From Burkholderiaceae bacterium (GTDB taxonomy: Bacteria > Pseudomonadota > Gammaproteobacteria > Burkholderiales > Burkholderiaceae_C), in the NCBI GenBank assembly GCA_023262365.1, contig JALRBF010000302.1, positions 1 through 18,938 of the forward strand: a stretch of 18,938 nucleotides of DNA. Direction: 5' to 3'. This document shows positions 1 to 7,879 of this stretch, piece after piece. Below the pieces are notes generated by a model. It did not search any database. It had not been told where the DNA came from and saw only the letters and a list, made by a program, of their open reading frames with translations. Position numbers and translations under genes: made by a program. Position 1 is the stretch's first letter. Every line of letters begins with the position of its first letter.

Positions 1-1314
1 CAGCAGCAGCGTCAGCGCAAAACCCAGTCCCGTAATGTTCAGCACCCCAATCACAAAGCCTGCCGCCGCCACGATCAGTATCAAGCTCACCATGGCCTGG
101 GCAGTTTCGCGCACCACGCCCAGCAGGCTCGACCAAGTTAAGCGTTGATCCCCGTATCCGCGCATCCAGCCAAGAACCAACACCAGCATGGCCGCAACGA
201 TTGCCGCATCTTCAGGGTCCATGTCCCAAACGAACAAACAAGCCAAGAGCATGGCAATAGGAAACAAAAAGTGCCATCCTTTTTGCAACACCTCGCCCAA
301 ACTGAGTCGCGCATCAACTGCCTGTACGATGTTGTCGCGCCCGGCAATCAGGTCCACCTGGGCAAACACACTTACGTAGTACAGCACGGCGGGTATCAGG
401 GCTGCCGCGGCAACGGCACTGTAGGGCACCTCCAAAAACTCGGCCATTAAAAATGCCGCTGCCCCCATGATGGGCGGCGTTAGCTGTCCGCCGGTTGAGG
501 CCACCGCCTCCACCGCACCGGCATCCTGGCGCGAATAGCCTCCGCGCTGCATCAACGGGATGGTGATCACGCCAGTGGTTACCACATTCGATACTGCACT
601 ACCCGATATCGAGCCAAACAGTGCGGAGCCGACCACAGCAATCTTGGCGCTACCACCGCGCGATTTACCTGTCACGGCCATCGCCAAATCAGTCAAAAAC
701 GCCCCACCGCCCGCGGCGAACAGCAACTGTCCGAAAAATACAAACAACACCACAATCACGGTGCCGACTGCCAAGGGTGAACCAAATACGGCACTGGGAT
801 CAAAGCCAACGTACTGCACCAACTCTTTAATTGACACCGCATTGCCTACGAGTCGCCCTGGCACTTGGTCGGCAACAAACGCGTAAGCAAAAAACCCAGC
901 CACGATTGCGCTCAGCATGTTGCCAGCAAGGCGTTGGATGCCGTGCATGACCGTTACCACGACCACAGTGCCAACCGCTGCGATCTGCCACGGTCGGTAG
1001 GATTGTTCTTTGAGTAACCAAGCGAAACTCCACGCCGTGTACATCAACGTGCCAAAAACCACCAGCGCAGCCAGCCCATACACCCCCTGCTGCCAGGCGG
1101 CACGGGGCCCGGCCATGACCTGAGACAAATAAAACAGCGTGAGTGCTAAACCCAACTGAAACGCCATGTACTGCTGCTTTAGCACCGCATAGCCCAAGCG
1201 TAATGGCAACTCAAGGTTCCAGGCAACACAAGCAGCCACCATGGCCACCGAAAGCACCATCATTGCAGCATTACACAAGCGGCTGACCCGATTGCTACCT
1301 ATCGTTTGATCCAT
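1..1314 (-). CDS. Fused TRAP transporter permease, TAXI type (second copy, partial)
   Basis: This is the first 438 residues of a fused DctQ-DctM TRAP permease; the reading frame is open to the window edge, so the C-terminal part is missing. Members of this family use the sodium gradient to import substrates delivered by a periplasmic TAXI binding protein. The protein is a series of hydrophobic segments. It carries the family's conserved central block: GSALFGSISGSAVSNVVTTG (about 229-248), then EAVASTGGQLTPPIMGAAAF (about 269-288). The ATG at 1314 is preceded by GGTGGAG almost touching the start and GAGGTG further up, so the ribosome site is imperfect. It lies 102 bases after a homologous complete permease on the same strand and is probably co-transcribed with it. 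Family assignment is firm; substrate is unknown. Confidence 0.9.
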   Translation of the reverse strand, partial: MDQTIGSNRVSRLCNAAMMVLSVAMVAACVAWNLELPLRLGYAVLKQQYMAFQLGLALTLFYLSQVMAGPRAAWQQGVYGLAALVVFGTLMYTAWSFAWLLKEQSYRPWQIAAVGTVVVVTVMHGIQRLAGNMLSAIVAGFFAYAFVADQVPGRLVGNAVSIKELVQYVGFDPSAVFGSPLAVGTVIVVLFVFFGQLLFAAGGGAFLTDLAMAVTGKSRGGSAKIAVVGSALFGSISGSAVSNVVTTGVITIPLMQRGGYSRQDAGAVEAVASTGGQLTPPIMGAAAFLMAEFLEVPYSAVAAAALIPAVLYYVSVFAQVDLIAGRDNIVQAVDARLSLGEVLQKGWHFLFPIAMLLACLFVWDMDPEDAAIVAAMLVLVLGWMRGYGDQRLTWSSLLGVVRETAQAMVSLILIVAAAGFVIGVLNITGLGFALTLLL

Positions 1315-1345
1315 GCTCCACCAAAAAAACACCTCAAATATTCAG

Positions 1346-1389
1346 GGCCTGCCAGGCCACTTACGGTCATCTTTCAGTCCTAAGACCGT
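1346..1389. repeat. Two small inverted repeats between the tandem TRAP permeases
   Basis: The 102-base gap between the two permeases contains ACGGTC/GACCGT (1363-1368 and 1384-1389, 15-base spacer). Next to it is GGCCT-GCC-AGGCC (1346-1358, 3-base loop). In the minus-strand transcript both could fold. The second is followed only distantly by a T-run, so it is not a classical terminator. They could moderate expression of the downstream permease; this is inference. Confidence 0.3.
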
Positions 1390-1416
1390 CGCAAAAGAAC
1401 TGGTCTACAAAGCCGT

Positions 1417-3174
1417 CTAAACCAACACCAACGCCAGCCCCCCCAAAGCCGCGGCCCCACGCAGCCACACCGTCATGGGTGCAAGCAACCCATACGACAA
1501 CAAGCCCAGCCCGGTAGCCATTTGCAGCAGCGCGACAGCCGCGGCCACAGGCTGACTCCACCAATCAATGAGTGCCGGATGCACCACCATGCCAACGGGC
1601 ACGACGTACAAGCCAATGCCCAGCGCCATGGCGCTCAACGCCACCCGCAGCCAATGCTCCCCCACCATGCCCGCGGCAATAAACACCGCACCACACACCG
1701 GCGGCGTAATGGTAGAGAGCAGGGCAAACCAAAACACAAACAAATGCACTTGCAGCGGCTGCAGCCCCAACTGCATCAGCGCCGGCCCCGCCACTGAAAC
1801 ACAAATGACATACGCCGCCGTGGTGGGCACCTCCATGCCCAGCACCAAGCACGCCACCGCTGTGAGCAGCAGCGACAACGCCAGCGACCCATTGGCCCCG
1901 GACAAAATCATGGACGTGATTTTTACGCCCAAACCCGTAATGGCCAGCACCCCCACCACGATGGAGGCGCACAAAATAATGCAGCCAATCGTTGCCACCT
2001 GCTGCCCCGAGCCGCGCAAAGCGGCGGCCACGCGTTGCCCGAGTTTGGCGCGGCTTACCCGCCCCTCGTTGTCCCACCCCAGCAGCACCGCCGCGGCCAG
2101 CGTGGCAAACGCCGCGGCGTACTCAGGCGTCCAGTGTTGACCAAACATACCCCACAGCAGCGTGGCAAATGGCACCACAAAAAACCCCACCGTCACACCC
2201 AGCATGCGCCGCGTGGGCTGCGCCTCGCTGGGCAACGCCGCCAGGCACTCGCGCTTGCTCCACGCGTTAATGCCCATCCACACCGTAAAAAAGTACAAAA
2301 ACGCAGGCAACAACGCCGCTGCCATGATGGTGACGTAGGGCGTGGACGTAAGCTCAACCATCACAAAGGCGCCCGCCCCCATCAACGGGGGCATGATTTG
2401 CCCCCCCGACGACGCCACCGCCTCCACCGCAGCGGCAAGCCGCTTGGGGTAGCCCAGGCGCGTCATGGCCGGCAGCGTAATGGCACCGGTCGAGGCCACA
2501 TTGGCCGAGGCCGAACCCGAAATGGAACCAAAAAGTGCCGAGGAAACCACCGACACCTTGGCCGCTCCCCCCACCAGCCGACCTGCCGCGGCCGAGGCCA
2601 CGTTCATGAACCCCTGACCGGCCTCGCCCGCATTAAGAAACGCGCCAAAAATCACAAAAATCGCCACCACCCCAACCGAGATGCCCGTTAAACTCCCCCA
2701 CAGTCCACCTTCGGCAATGGTTAACGTGCCCAAGAAACTCGCCAGCGGCAAACCCGCATGGCCCAGTTCACCGGGTACGTACTGCCCCAACATGCCGTAT
2801 AGCAAGGCAGTCAATGCAATGAGCGGCAGCGGCCAGCCAATCACGCGACGCGCGCCCTCCAAAATCACCACCAACAGTACCCCCGCCACGGCCAACTGCA
2901 GGCTGCCCTCAAGGGCGCCATACTGGTCGCCCAGCGCATTGGCGTGCCACGCCACCCACAGACTGGCAGCCATGCCCAGGCAAGCCAGCAACGCCCCCGT
3001 GCGACGCTGCCACGGTGAGCGCGCCGCGGCCAGGTATATCCAGGGCAAGATGTAAGCCATGTGCAACGGGCGCACCACCAAATTGGGCACCAACCCGTAC
3101 CACACCAGCCCCAAGTGCATGGCCACGCCCAAGGCACCCCACGCCACCCAGGGCAAACCTAGCATGTGGGCCAC
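1417..3174 (-). CDS. Fused TRAP transporter permease, TAXI type (first copy, complete)
   Basis: This 585-residue inner-membrane protein combines the small (DctQ-like) and large (DctM-like) subunits of a TRAP transporter. The N-terminal part has the family's RPLHMAY motif (about 35-41). The core has SSALFGSISGSASANVASTG (211-230) and EAVASSGGQIMPPLMGAGAF (251-270). The second half has GMEVPTTAAYVI and STITPPVCGAVFIAAG, typical of the DctM fold. It follows the TAXI binding-protein gene after 40 bases and precedes a homologous second permease. The start is uncertain: GTG at 3174 gives the longest form and an ATG at 3165 gives three residues fewer. Neither has a clear Shine-Dalgarno sequence, and an in-frame stop lies just upstream. 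Many relatives are somewhat longer, with an extra C-terminal domain that is absent here. Confidence 0.92.
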   Translation of the reverse strand: MAHMLGLPWVAWGALGVAMHLGLVWYGLVPNLVVRPLHMAYILPWIYLAAARSPWQRRTGALLACLGMAASLWVAWHANALGDQYGALEGSLQLAVAGVLLVVILEGARRVIGWPLPLIALTALLYGMLGQYVPGELGHAGLPLASFLGTLTIAEGGLWGSLTGISVGVVAIFVIFGAFLNAGEAGQGFMNVASAAAGRLVGGAAKVSVVSSALFGSISGSASANVASTGAITLPAMTRLGYPKRLAAAVEAVASSGGQIMPPLMGAGAFVMVELTSTPYVTIMAAALLPAFLYFFTVWMGINAWSKRECLAALPSEAQPTRRMLGVTVGFFVVPFATLLWGMFGQHWTPEYAAAFATLAAAVLLGWDNEGRVSRAKLGQRVAAALRGSGQQVATIGCIILCASIVVGVLAITGLGVKITSMILSGANGSLALSLLLTAVACLVLGMEVPTTAAYVICVSVAGPALMQLGLQPLQVHLFVFWFALLSTITPPVCGAVFIAAGMVGEHWLRVALSAMALGIGLYVVPVGMVVHPALIDWWSQPVAAAVALLQMATGLGLLSYGLLAPMTVWLRGAAALGGLALVLV

Positions 3175-3214
3175 TGGGGTGTGCGGTTTGCTTTAGGCCT
3201 TGCCGCCGGCGCCG

Positions 3215-4171
3215 TCACATCTGCTCAGGCCGTAGGGGCATGCCCTGTTCTTTGTAAAAACGCACGGCGCCGGGGTGAATTTTCGTGCCAATGTTTTGCA
3301 GCAGCTCAGGGGTTACGCCGCGCCACCACGCCGCCTGCGCACTCATGGCCTGGCGCTGGGCCCAAAACGTCTTGGTTAGCGTGTAGGCTACCTCGTTGCT
3401 CATGGCCGTGGTGGCATACGCCACCACCGGCAGCGTGGTGGTTTGCACCGCCGCTGTTTGCCCCGCGTACGTACCCGCTGGTATCGTCAGCGCGTTGCGC
3501 TTGGTGGCGGCAATTTGCTCAGCCGTTAAGCCCACCACCACCACCGGGGTAGAAGCCGCGGCCTCCACCACGTTGGGGGCTGGCCATGAGCCAGCGGTGA
3601 CAAAGGCGTCAATCTGCCCGTTTTTTAGCGCCGCAACAGCGTTTGACAACTCCACATCCACCAGTTTGGTCTGGTCTTTTACGCCAAACAGCTCCAGGTA
3701 CTTAGCCCCCTCACGTGCGCCAAACGAGCCTTTGCCCAGCAACACCGACTTGCCCGCCAAATCGGCCCAGTTCGCCACGCCACGGTCGGCACGCGCCACC
3801 AAATGCATGGTCAGAGCCGGTATAGGAAACAACGCACGAATCTCGGCGAACTTGGGGTCGGCCTTGTCTTTGAATGGGCCTTTGCCCTCTTGCGCCATGG
3901 CAATCAGCGCTGGAGGCGTGGTAAACACGTAATCACCCCCGCGCACGCGCGTCTCCATCACGTTTTGCGTTGAGCCTTGGCTTTCCTCTACCGTAACTGA
4001 AATGTTGCCCGCTGTGCCCGTCTTCATGGCCTCGGCGATTTCTACACCCATTTGGTAATAAGACGAGCCCGCCTTTGCCGATTTGTACGTAACCCGGGTT
4101 TGGGCCTGCACCCCAAAAGCGGTGGTCATTGCCACGGCAAGCCAGGTCATGCGTTTGATGAACTGCGTCAT
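3215..4171 (-). CDS. TAXI-family TRAP transporter solute-binding protein
   Basis: This is a periplasmic binding protein of the TAXI family (318 residues), which captures substrate and hands it to a fused TRAP permease. The N-terminus is a signal peptide: charged MTQFIKR, a hydrophobic stretch, and a likely cleavage after VQA (residue 23). The mature part opens with the family signature YKSAKAGSSYYQMGVEIAEAM, and a conserved ESQGSTQN block follows. The reading frame is open further upstream, but the ATG at 4171 is chosen because AAAGGAG lies 9 bases before it and a signal peptide begins there. The upstream extension would run into the P450 gene. The permease gene starts 40 bases after the stop, so the two form one importer. 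The substrate cannot be predicted; characterised TAXI proteins bind small carboxylates or amino acids. Confidence 0.93.
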   Translation of the reverse strand: MTQFIKRMTWLAVAMTTAFGVQAQTRVTYKSAKAGSSYYQMGVEIAEAMKTGTAGNISVTVEESQGSTQNVMETRVRGGDYVFTTPPALIAMAQEGKGPFKDKADPKFAEIRALFPIPALTMHLVARADRGVANWADLAGKSVLLGKGSFGAREGAKYLELFGVKDQTKLVDVELSNAVAALKNGQIDAFVTAGSWPAPNVVEAAASTPVVVVGLTAEQIAATKRNALTIPAGTYAGQTAAVQTTTLPVVAYATTAMSNEVAYTLTKTFWAQRQAMSAQAAWWRGVTPELLQNIGTKIHPGAVRFYKEQGMPLRPEQM

Positions 4172-4259
4172 GTCACCAGTCTCCTTTAGTTGGTTTGTGT
4201 TTGAGCGCCGATATGTTAACTGCCAAATCGTGTCCTCGGGCAAGTGCAGCCGGACGACC

Positions 4260-5495
4260 CTAACTGCGCCTGACACGTACCGGTAAACTGTGCATGCCTC
4301 GAAAAACCAGCGAGTTAATCCACCGCGGAGGATCGCCAAGCGGCTCAATCTCGCGGTACCGCGACAGCACCATTGGAAAAGCCACCTCTCCTTCAGTACG
4401 GGCCAGAGGAAATCCCAGACAAATGTGTTGACCGAAGCCAAAAGTCAGATGGGGCACGCCGTCACGCGTTAAATCAAGTCGGTCGGGTTGCGTATAGGCA
4501 CGGGCATCGCGATTCGCCGCATTGAGCATAATGAAGATGCGTTGCCCCGGAAGAAGCGACTTGCCGTGCAGCTCGTGCTCACGCTTCACCACCCGCACTT
4601 GCGCACCCTGTGGCCCGTCGTAACGAAGTAGCTCTTCCACCGCCATGGCAGCCAGTCCGGGATCTTCGCGCAGGCGACGCATTTCACCCGGGAAGTGCAT
4701 CAGCGCATTCAATCCATTGGTGATGTGGTTGGTCGTGGTCTCGTGCCCAGCAAACAACAGCAACATGCAGGTCGCCACCAACTCGTCCTCGCTTAGGCAA
4801 TCGTCACCGTCGCGCAGGTGAACCAACTCACTCAATAAATCAGCGCTGGGATGCCGCCGCCGTATGGCAATCAAGTCTCGAAAGTACGCCGCCATCTCTT
4901 GTGTGGCGGCCTCAGCGGTGTCGTACTTTTGCGGGTTGATGCGCGAAGACCCCACAAAAAGCGCCATGTCGTCTGACATTCGCTTGACCTGAGTCAAATG
5001 CTCCACTGGCACCCCGAGCATGGCCATAATGACCAAACACGGCAACGGTCCGGCGTAGTCTGCAACAAAGTCAAACGTGTCCCGCTCGCCAAGCTGGTCC
5101 AGCAGCCAGCCACCAATTCGCTCAATCTGCGGCCGCATGGCCTGCATGGACTTGGCGTGAAACACCTTACTCGTCAAACGGCGCAATCGGGTGTGATCGG
5201 GTGGGTCAGTAAACACCATCCATAACGACAAATACCGAATGATTTGCCCGATACGTTCTGCCTCGGAGGGCGGCATCGCCGAAAAAAAGGGTTTGAGCCT
5301 ATCCGAAGAGAGCAGGTCTTTGTCCAAGCACACCCGCTTGACGTCGTCGTAGCGCGTTAACACCCAAGACCTCAGGCGCGGACTCCAATGACACGGATCC
5401 TCGTCACGCATGCGGTTAAACAGTGGGTACGGATCGGCAAGCGTCGCCGGGTCCTCCGGCTGCCAATCGATTGGCGGGATGTGTTTTGATGTCAT
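4260..5495 (-). CDS. Cytochrome P450 (bacterial, soluble)
   Basis: This is a 411-residue haem monooxygenase of the soluble bacterial class that takes electrons from a ferredoxin. Visible landmarks are the oxygen-activating I-helix FAGHETTTN (AGHET at 249-253), the K-helix ExxR (E288-R291), and the haem loop FGFGQHICLG with the cysteine ligand at C359. Length is normal and no membrane anchor is present. All catalytic signatures are intact, so the gene should be functional. It lies between the FAD oxidoreductase (121-base gap) and the TAXI binding protein (88-base gap) on the same strand, which suggests a role in oxidising the imported compound or a product of it. No ferredoxin or ferredoxin reductase is encoded in the window, so redox partners must come from elsewhere. 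Substrate unknown. Confidence 0.96.
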   Translation of the reverse strand: MTSKHIPPIDWQPEDPATLADPYPLFNRMRDEDPCHWSPRLRSWVLTRYDDVKRVCLDKDLLSSDRLKPFFSAMPPSEAERIGQIIRYLSLWMVFTDPPDHTRLRRLTSKVFHAKSMQAMRPQIERIGGWLLDQLGERDTFDFVADYAGPLPCLVIMAMLGVPVEHLTQVKRMSDDMALFVGSSRINPQKYDTAEAATQEMAAYFRDLIAIRRRHPSADLLSELVHLRDGDDCLSEDELVATCMLLLFAGHETTTNHITNGLNALMHFPGEMRRLREDPGLAAMAVEELLRYDGPQGAQVRVVKREHELHGKSLLPGQRIFIMLNAANRDARAYTQPDRLDLTRDGVPHLTFGFGQHICLGFPLARTEGEVAFPMVLSRYREIEPLGDPPRWINSLVFRGMHSLPVRVRRS

Positions 5496-5616
5496 GACTT
5501 CAGGGGCAGAAGTTTTTCTCTAACCCCCTAATCGTGTCATATCTCGTGAAAAATCCCAAGAACACGGGTTCCTTCAATAGCTGGTGATTTAGTAGGCACC
5601 TTAACCGACTTGTCAC

Positions 5617-6732
5617 CTACGCCGCAAACCGATTTGGACTGACTTGGTTCGGGTTGAAACCCATGTCTAAGATAGCGCTCGGTATTGCGCCCTCCCGGAT
5701 TAAGGCCGATCCGACTTGCGCCAAAGCTGGGGCCATTTGAATACCATAGCCACCCTGCCCCGCGAACCAAAAAAATCCGTCCACACGGTCGTCAAAACCG
5801 CAGACTGGTTGTTTATCAGCCGCAAAAGTTCGCAGCCCCGCCCATTTGCTTCGAATTTTCGAGACCTTCAGCTCGAATGCGGCTTGAATGCGCTCGACTG
5901 TCAAAGCAACATCCACCTCCTCCGGTTGAGCGTCGCAAGCAACAGAGGGCGTCTCGTCAGCTGGCGAAATCAACAAACGACCGGCGTCCGGGCGAAGGTA
6001 AAAGTCTTCCTCACAGTCAATCACAGCGGGAAAAGATTGACTATCCGTACCCGAGGGTGAATCGATGGTCATCGCGGTGCGACGCTTGGGCGTCAGGGGG
6101 ATGGGCGAGGCACCCACCAATTTGCCTATATGACTTGCCCATGCCCCCGCTGCATTAACCACCACATCGGCAAAAAACTCCTGGGACGCAGTTGACACCA
6201 ACCAACCATTACCTTTTCTCTGAATTTGCTCGACCCGGGCGTTTGGCCAGAATGAGCCATTTGCAAGCTTAAAACGCTTCAAATACCCCTGATGCAAAGC
6301 ACTTACATCCATGTCCATGGCGCCCACGTCTAACATCGCCCCGCTCACATAGTCCTCGCGCAGAATAGAGCACCTCATCAGCGCCTCTTCGCGACTGATA
6401 AGCGTGACGTCAGGATTCGGACCCATGTCTGCATACAGTCTCTGCAACGATGCCTCTTGACCCTTTGTGGCGATGAACATGGCTCCTCGGGGCAGCAACA
6501 CCTGATTTAGCCAAAAAGTAGGATTCAGCCGGGAAAAAAAAGGGAGCGAGGCCTTAGTGAGAACTCTCACCACCTGCGGCCCGTACGAGGGCGCATACAA
6601 GGCAGCCGAGCGCCCAGTGGTGTGGTAACCCGGCTGGCTTTCCATTTCAACCAAGTCAACGGACACCGACCCAGCCAACTCTGCGGCTATTGACGCCCCT
6701 GCGATGCCTGCGCCTATCACCACAATCTTCAT
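5617..6732 (-). CDS. FAD-dependent amine/amino-acid oxidoreductase, DauA-like (DAO family)
   Basis: This 371-residue flavoenzyme of the D-amino-acid oxidase superfamily most resembles D-arginine dehydrogenase DauA. Shared blocks are the dinucleotide motif GAGIAG (7-12), PGYHTTGRSAA (34-44), ALHQGYL (145-151), VVNAAGAW (191-198), PKRR (215-218), FYLRPDAG (244-251), WAGLRTFAAD (297-306) and GQGGYGIQ (325-332). It probably dehydrogenates a C-N bond, with electrons passed to a quinone or oxygen. Against DauA as I remember it, the catalytic-site Tyr (Y50), R218, Y245 and R301 are kept. The His and Glu that shape the arginine pocket appear to be L45 and A84, so D-arginine is an unlikely substrate. 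The start is well supported by AGGAGGAGG five bases before the ATG. It lies 26 bases after the EamA gene and is probably co-transcribed with it. Confidence 0.9.
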   Translation of the reverse strand: MKIVVIGAGIAGASIAAELAGSVSVDLVEMESQPGYHTTGRSAALYAPSYGPQVVRVLTKASLPFFSRLNPTFWLNQVLLPRGAMFIATKGQEASLQRLYADMGPNPDVTLISREEALMRCSILREDYVSGAMLDVGAMDMDVSALHQGYLKRFKLANGSFWPNARVEQIQRKGNGWLVSTASQEFFADVVVNAAGAWASHIGKLVGASPIPLTPKRRTAMTIDSPSGTDSQSFPAVIDCEEDFYLRPDAGRLLISPADETPSVACDAQPEEVDVALTVERIQAAFELKVSKIRSKWAGLRTFAADKQPVCGFDDRVDGFFWFAGQGGYGIQMAPALAQVGSALIREGAIPSAILDMGFNPNQVSPNRFAA

Positions 6733-6758
6733 ATCTGCCTCCTCCTAACCCGCGCGGT

Positions 6759-7661
6759 TCAAGTGTTCTTATCGGGTGAAGTGCCACGCCCAATCATCGT
6801 TCTCGGGTCGAAGCCAGTGGTCAACGCGGTGCCTAACAACACCAAAGCCCCCCCACTGAGGGTGCTCCATCCTATGGGCTCACCCAAAAACCAGGCCCCC
6901 CACAAGGTCGCAAAGGCTGGGGTGAGAAGTGTCACCGTCAACGCCGAGGTGGCGCCAAACTCGTCAATCAGTCGAAAGTAAATTAGATAGGCCACGCCGC
7001 TGCACAAGACGCCGAGCAAAACAACCGAAAGCACCACGGACAATGACAGCGCCTCGCTGGGCATTGGCGCCACGCCCGCCAGTGGCAACAGAAAGATACA
7101 GGCGCCCCACATGCCGCCATGCGCATTGGCAAACGCACCAACTTTGGGCGCATACCTTAAATAGTTGCTCGCCACCCCATAACAAAACGGTGCGGCCAAG
7201 CCAGCGGCCAACGCCCAGCCCATACTCGCCGAGGTCATCAAAGGGCCCTGCCCCACCAGCCAGCCCACCCCCGCCAAGCCCAGCAGCATACCCATCCACT
7301 TAACCGATGGCGTTTGCACCTTAAACCACACCGCTGAAATTAAAGCCGCCCAAATGGGGGCCGTTGCATTCAAAATCGACAGCAACGACGCCGTGAGATC
7401 ACGTGCGGCAAAAGCGAAAAGCAAAAATGGCAGCGCTGAGCTAAAAAAGGCAAGTTTTAGAAAATGTCGCCATTGGCCCGCGATTGGTAAGTTTCTACCC
7501 AGCCACTTTCCCACGATCCACAAGAAGCATGCCGCCAACAAAACACGAAAAAAAATCAACCAAACCGGTCCTAAAACTGGTACCGCAATCCGCATGAACA
7601 GAAATGAGGCGCCCCATATGGCAGAGAGCAAAAGCAGTCGGGCAAAACCAGAGGCGTTCAT
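6759..7661 (-). CDS. EamA/DMT-family transporter (putative metabolite exporter)
   Basis: This is a 300-residue inner-membrane protein of the drug/metabolite transporter superfamily, with two EamA repeats and about ten hydrophobic helices. The first begins LLLLSAIWGASFLFMRIA, and the first repeat ends near SVKWMGMLLGLAGVGWLVG. The second repeat ends with LTPAFATLWGAWFLGEPIGW and a final GGALVLLGTAL helix. Such proteins often export amino acids or small metabolites, but substrates are rarely predictable. The frame is open upstream to 7790. The ATG at 7661 is preferred because it places the first helix at the N-terminus as in the family, whereas the upstream segment is Arg/Gln-rich and atypical. 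Its ribosome site (GAGAG, about 12 bases away) is weak. It is the first gene of the leftward group and diverges from the SDR gene. Confidence 0.88.
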   Translation of the reverse strand: MNASGFARLLLLSAIWGASFLFMRIAVPVLGPVWLIFFRVLLAACFLWIVGKWLGRNLPIAGQWRHFLKLAFFSSALPFLLFAFAARDLTASLLSILNATAPIWAALISAVWFKVQTPSVKWMGMLLGLAGVGWLVGQGPLMTSASMGWALAAGLAAPFCYGVASNYLRYAPKVGAFANAHGGMWGACIFLLPLAGVAPMPSEALSLSVVLSVVLLGVLCSGVAYLIYFRLIDEFGATSALTVTLLTPAFATLWGAWFLGEPIGWSTLSGGALVLLGTALTTGFDPRTMIGRGTSPDKNT

Positions 7662-7693
7662 ACGACTCGCGATTCTCTCAGAAGTTGGTAAAG

Positions 7694-7776
7694 GCAATTG
7701 GCGATTCGCTTGCGTGCCGTCGCGCAATCGCAATTGCGACCGAGCCACCGGCCCCGTGCTTTGCTGGGCTCGGTCG
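7694..7776. promoter_or_regulatory. Palindrome-rich divergent region between eamA-like and SDR genes
   Basis: The 218-base divergent gap (7662-7879) contains several inverted repeats. The strongest is a perfect 10-base pair of arms, CGACCGAGCC (7737-7746) and GGCTCGGTCG (7767-7776), with a 20-base spacer. Overlapping its left end is the palindrome CGCAATTGCG (7729-7738). GCAATTG at 7694-7700 is the reverse complement of CAATTGC at 7731-7737, and GCGATTCGC lies at 7701-7709. This looks like a regulator-binding region for the divergent promoters. I could not find convincing -35/-10 boxes, so the promoters remain unplaced. Confidence 0.45.
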
Positions 7777-7879
7777 GACGCCACCCGCACCAGGCCAACG
7801 CGCCCTATGATGCGCGTTCGGGCCCCACATGGTGACGCGTTGGGGTTGGATTGACATCACCGTCAGGAGGCACCCGGTC

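Noticed and set aside
1568..2691. Long plus-strand ORFs (about 190 and 218 codons) opposite the complete TRAP permease
   Set aside because: They lie wholly antisense to a gene with strong family motifs. Their products are Pro/Arg/His-rich with no domain, as expected from antisense frames of high-GC coding DNA.
3396..3932. Plus-strand ORF of 178 codons opposite the TAXI gene
   Set aside because: It is antisense to a well-supported binding-protein gene, with no ribosome site and no recognisable domain.
4172..4441. Upstream extension of the TAXI binding protein frame
   Set aside because: It would overlap the 3' end of the P450 gene and place the signal peptide internally. The ATG at 4171 has a good ribosome site.
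5549..5571. Possible terminator after the DauA-like gene (GAAC-N4-GTTC and T5 on the minus strand)
   Set aside because: The stem is only about five or six weak pairs, and three G separate it from the T-run. Not convincing as an intrinsic terminator.
5685..6158. Plus-strand ORFs (157 and 114 codons) opposite the FAD oxidoreductase
   Set aside because: They are antisense to a gene with many conserved motifs and show no domain or start signal.
7851..7856. TTGACA just before the SDR gene as a -35 box
   Set aside because: A matching -10 would lie around 7874-7879, placing transcription start inside the coding region after the chosen ATG.
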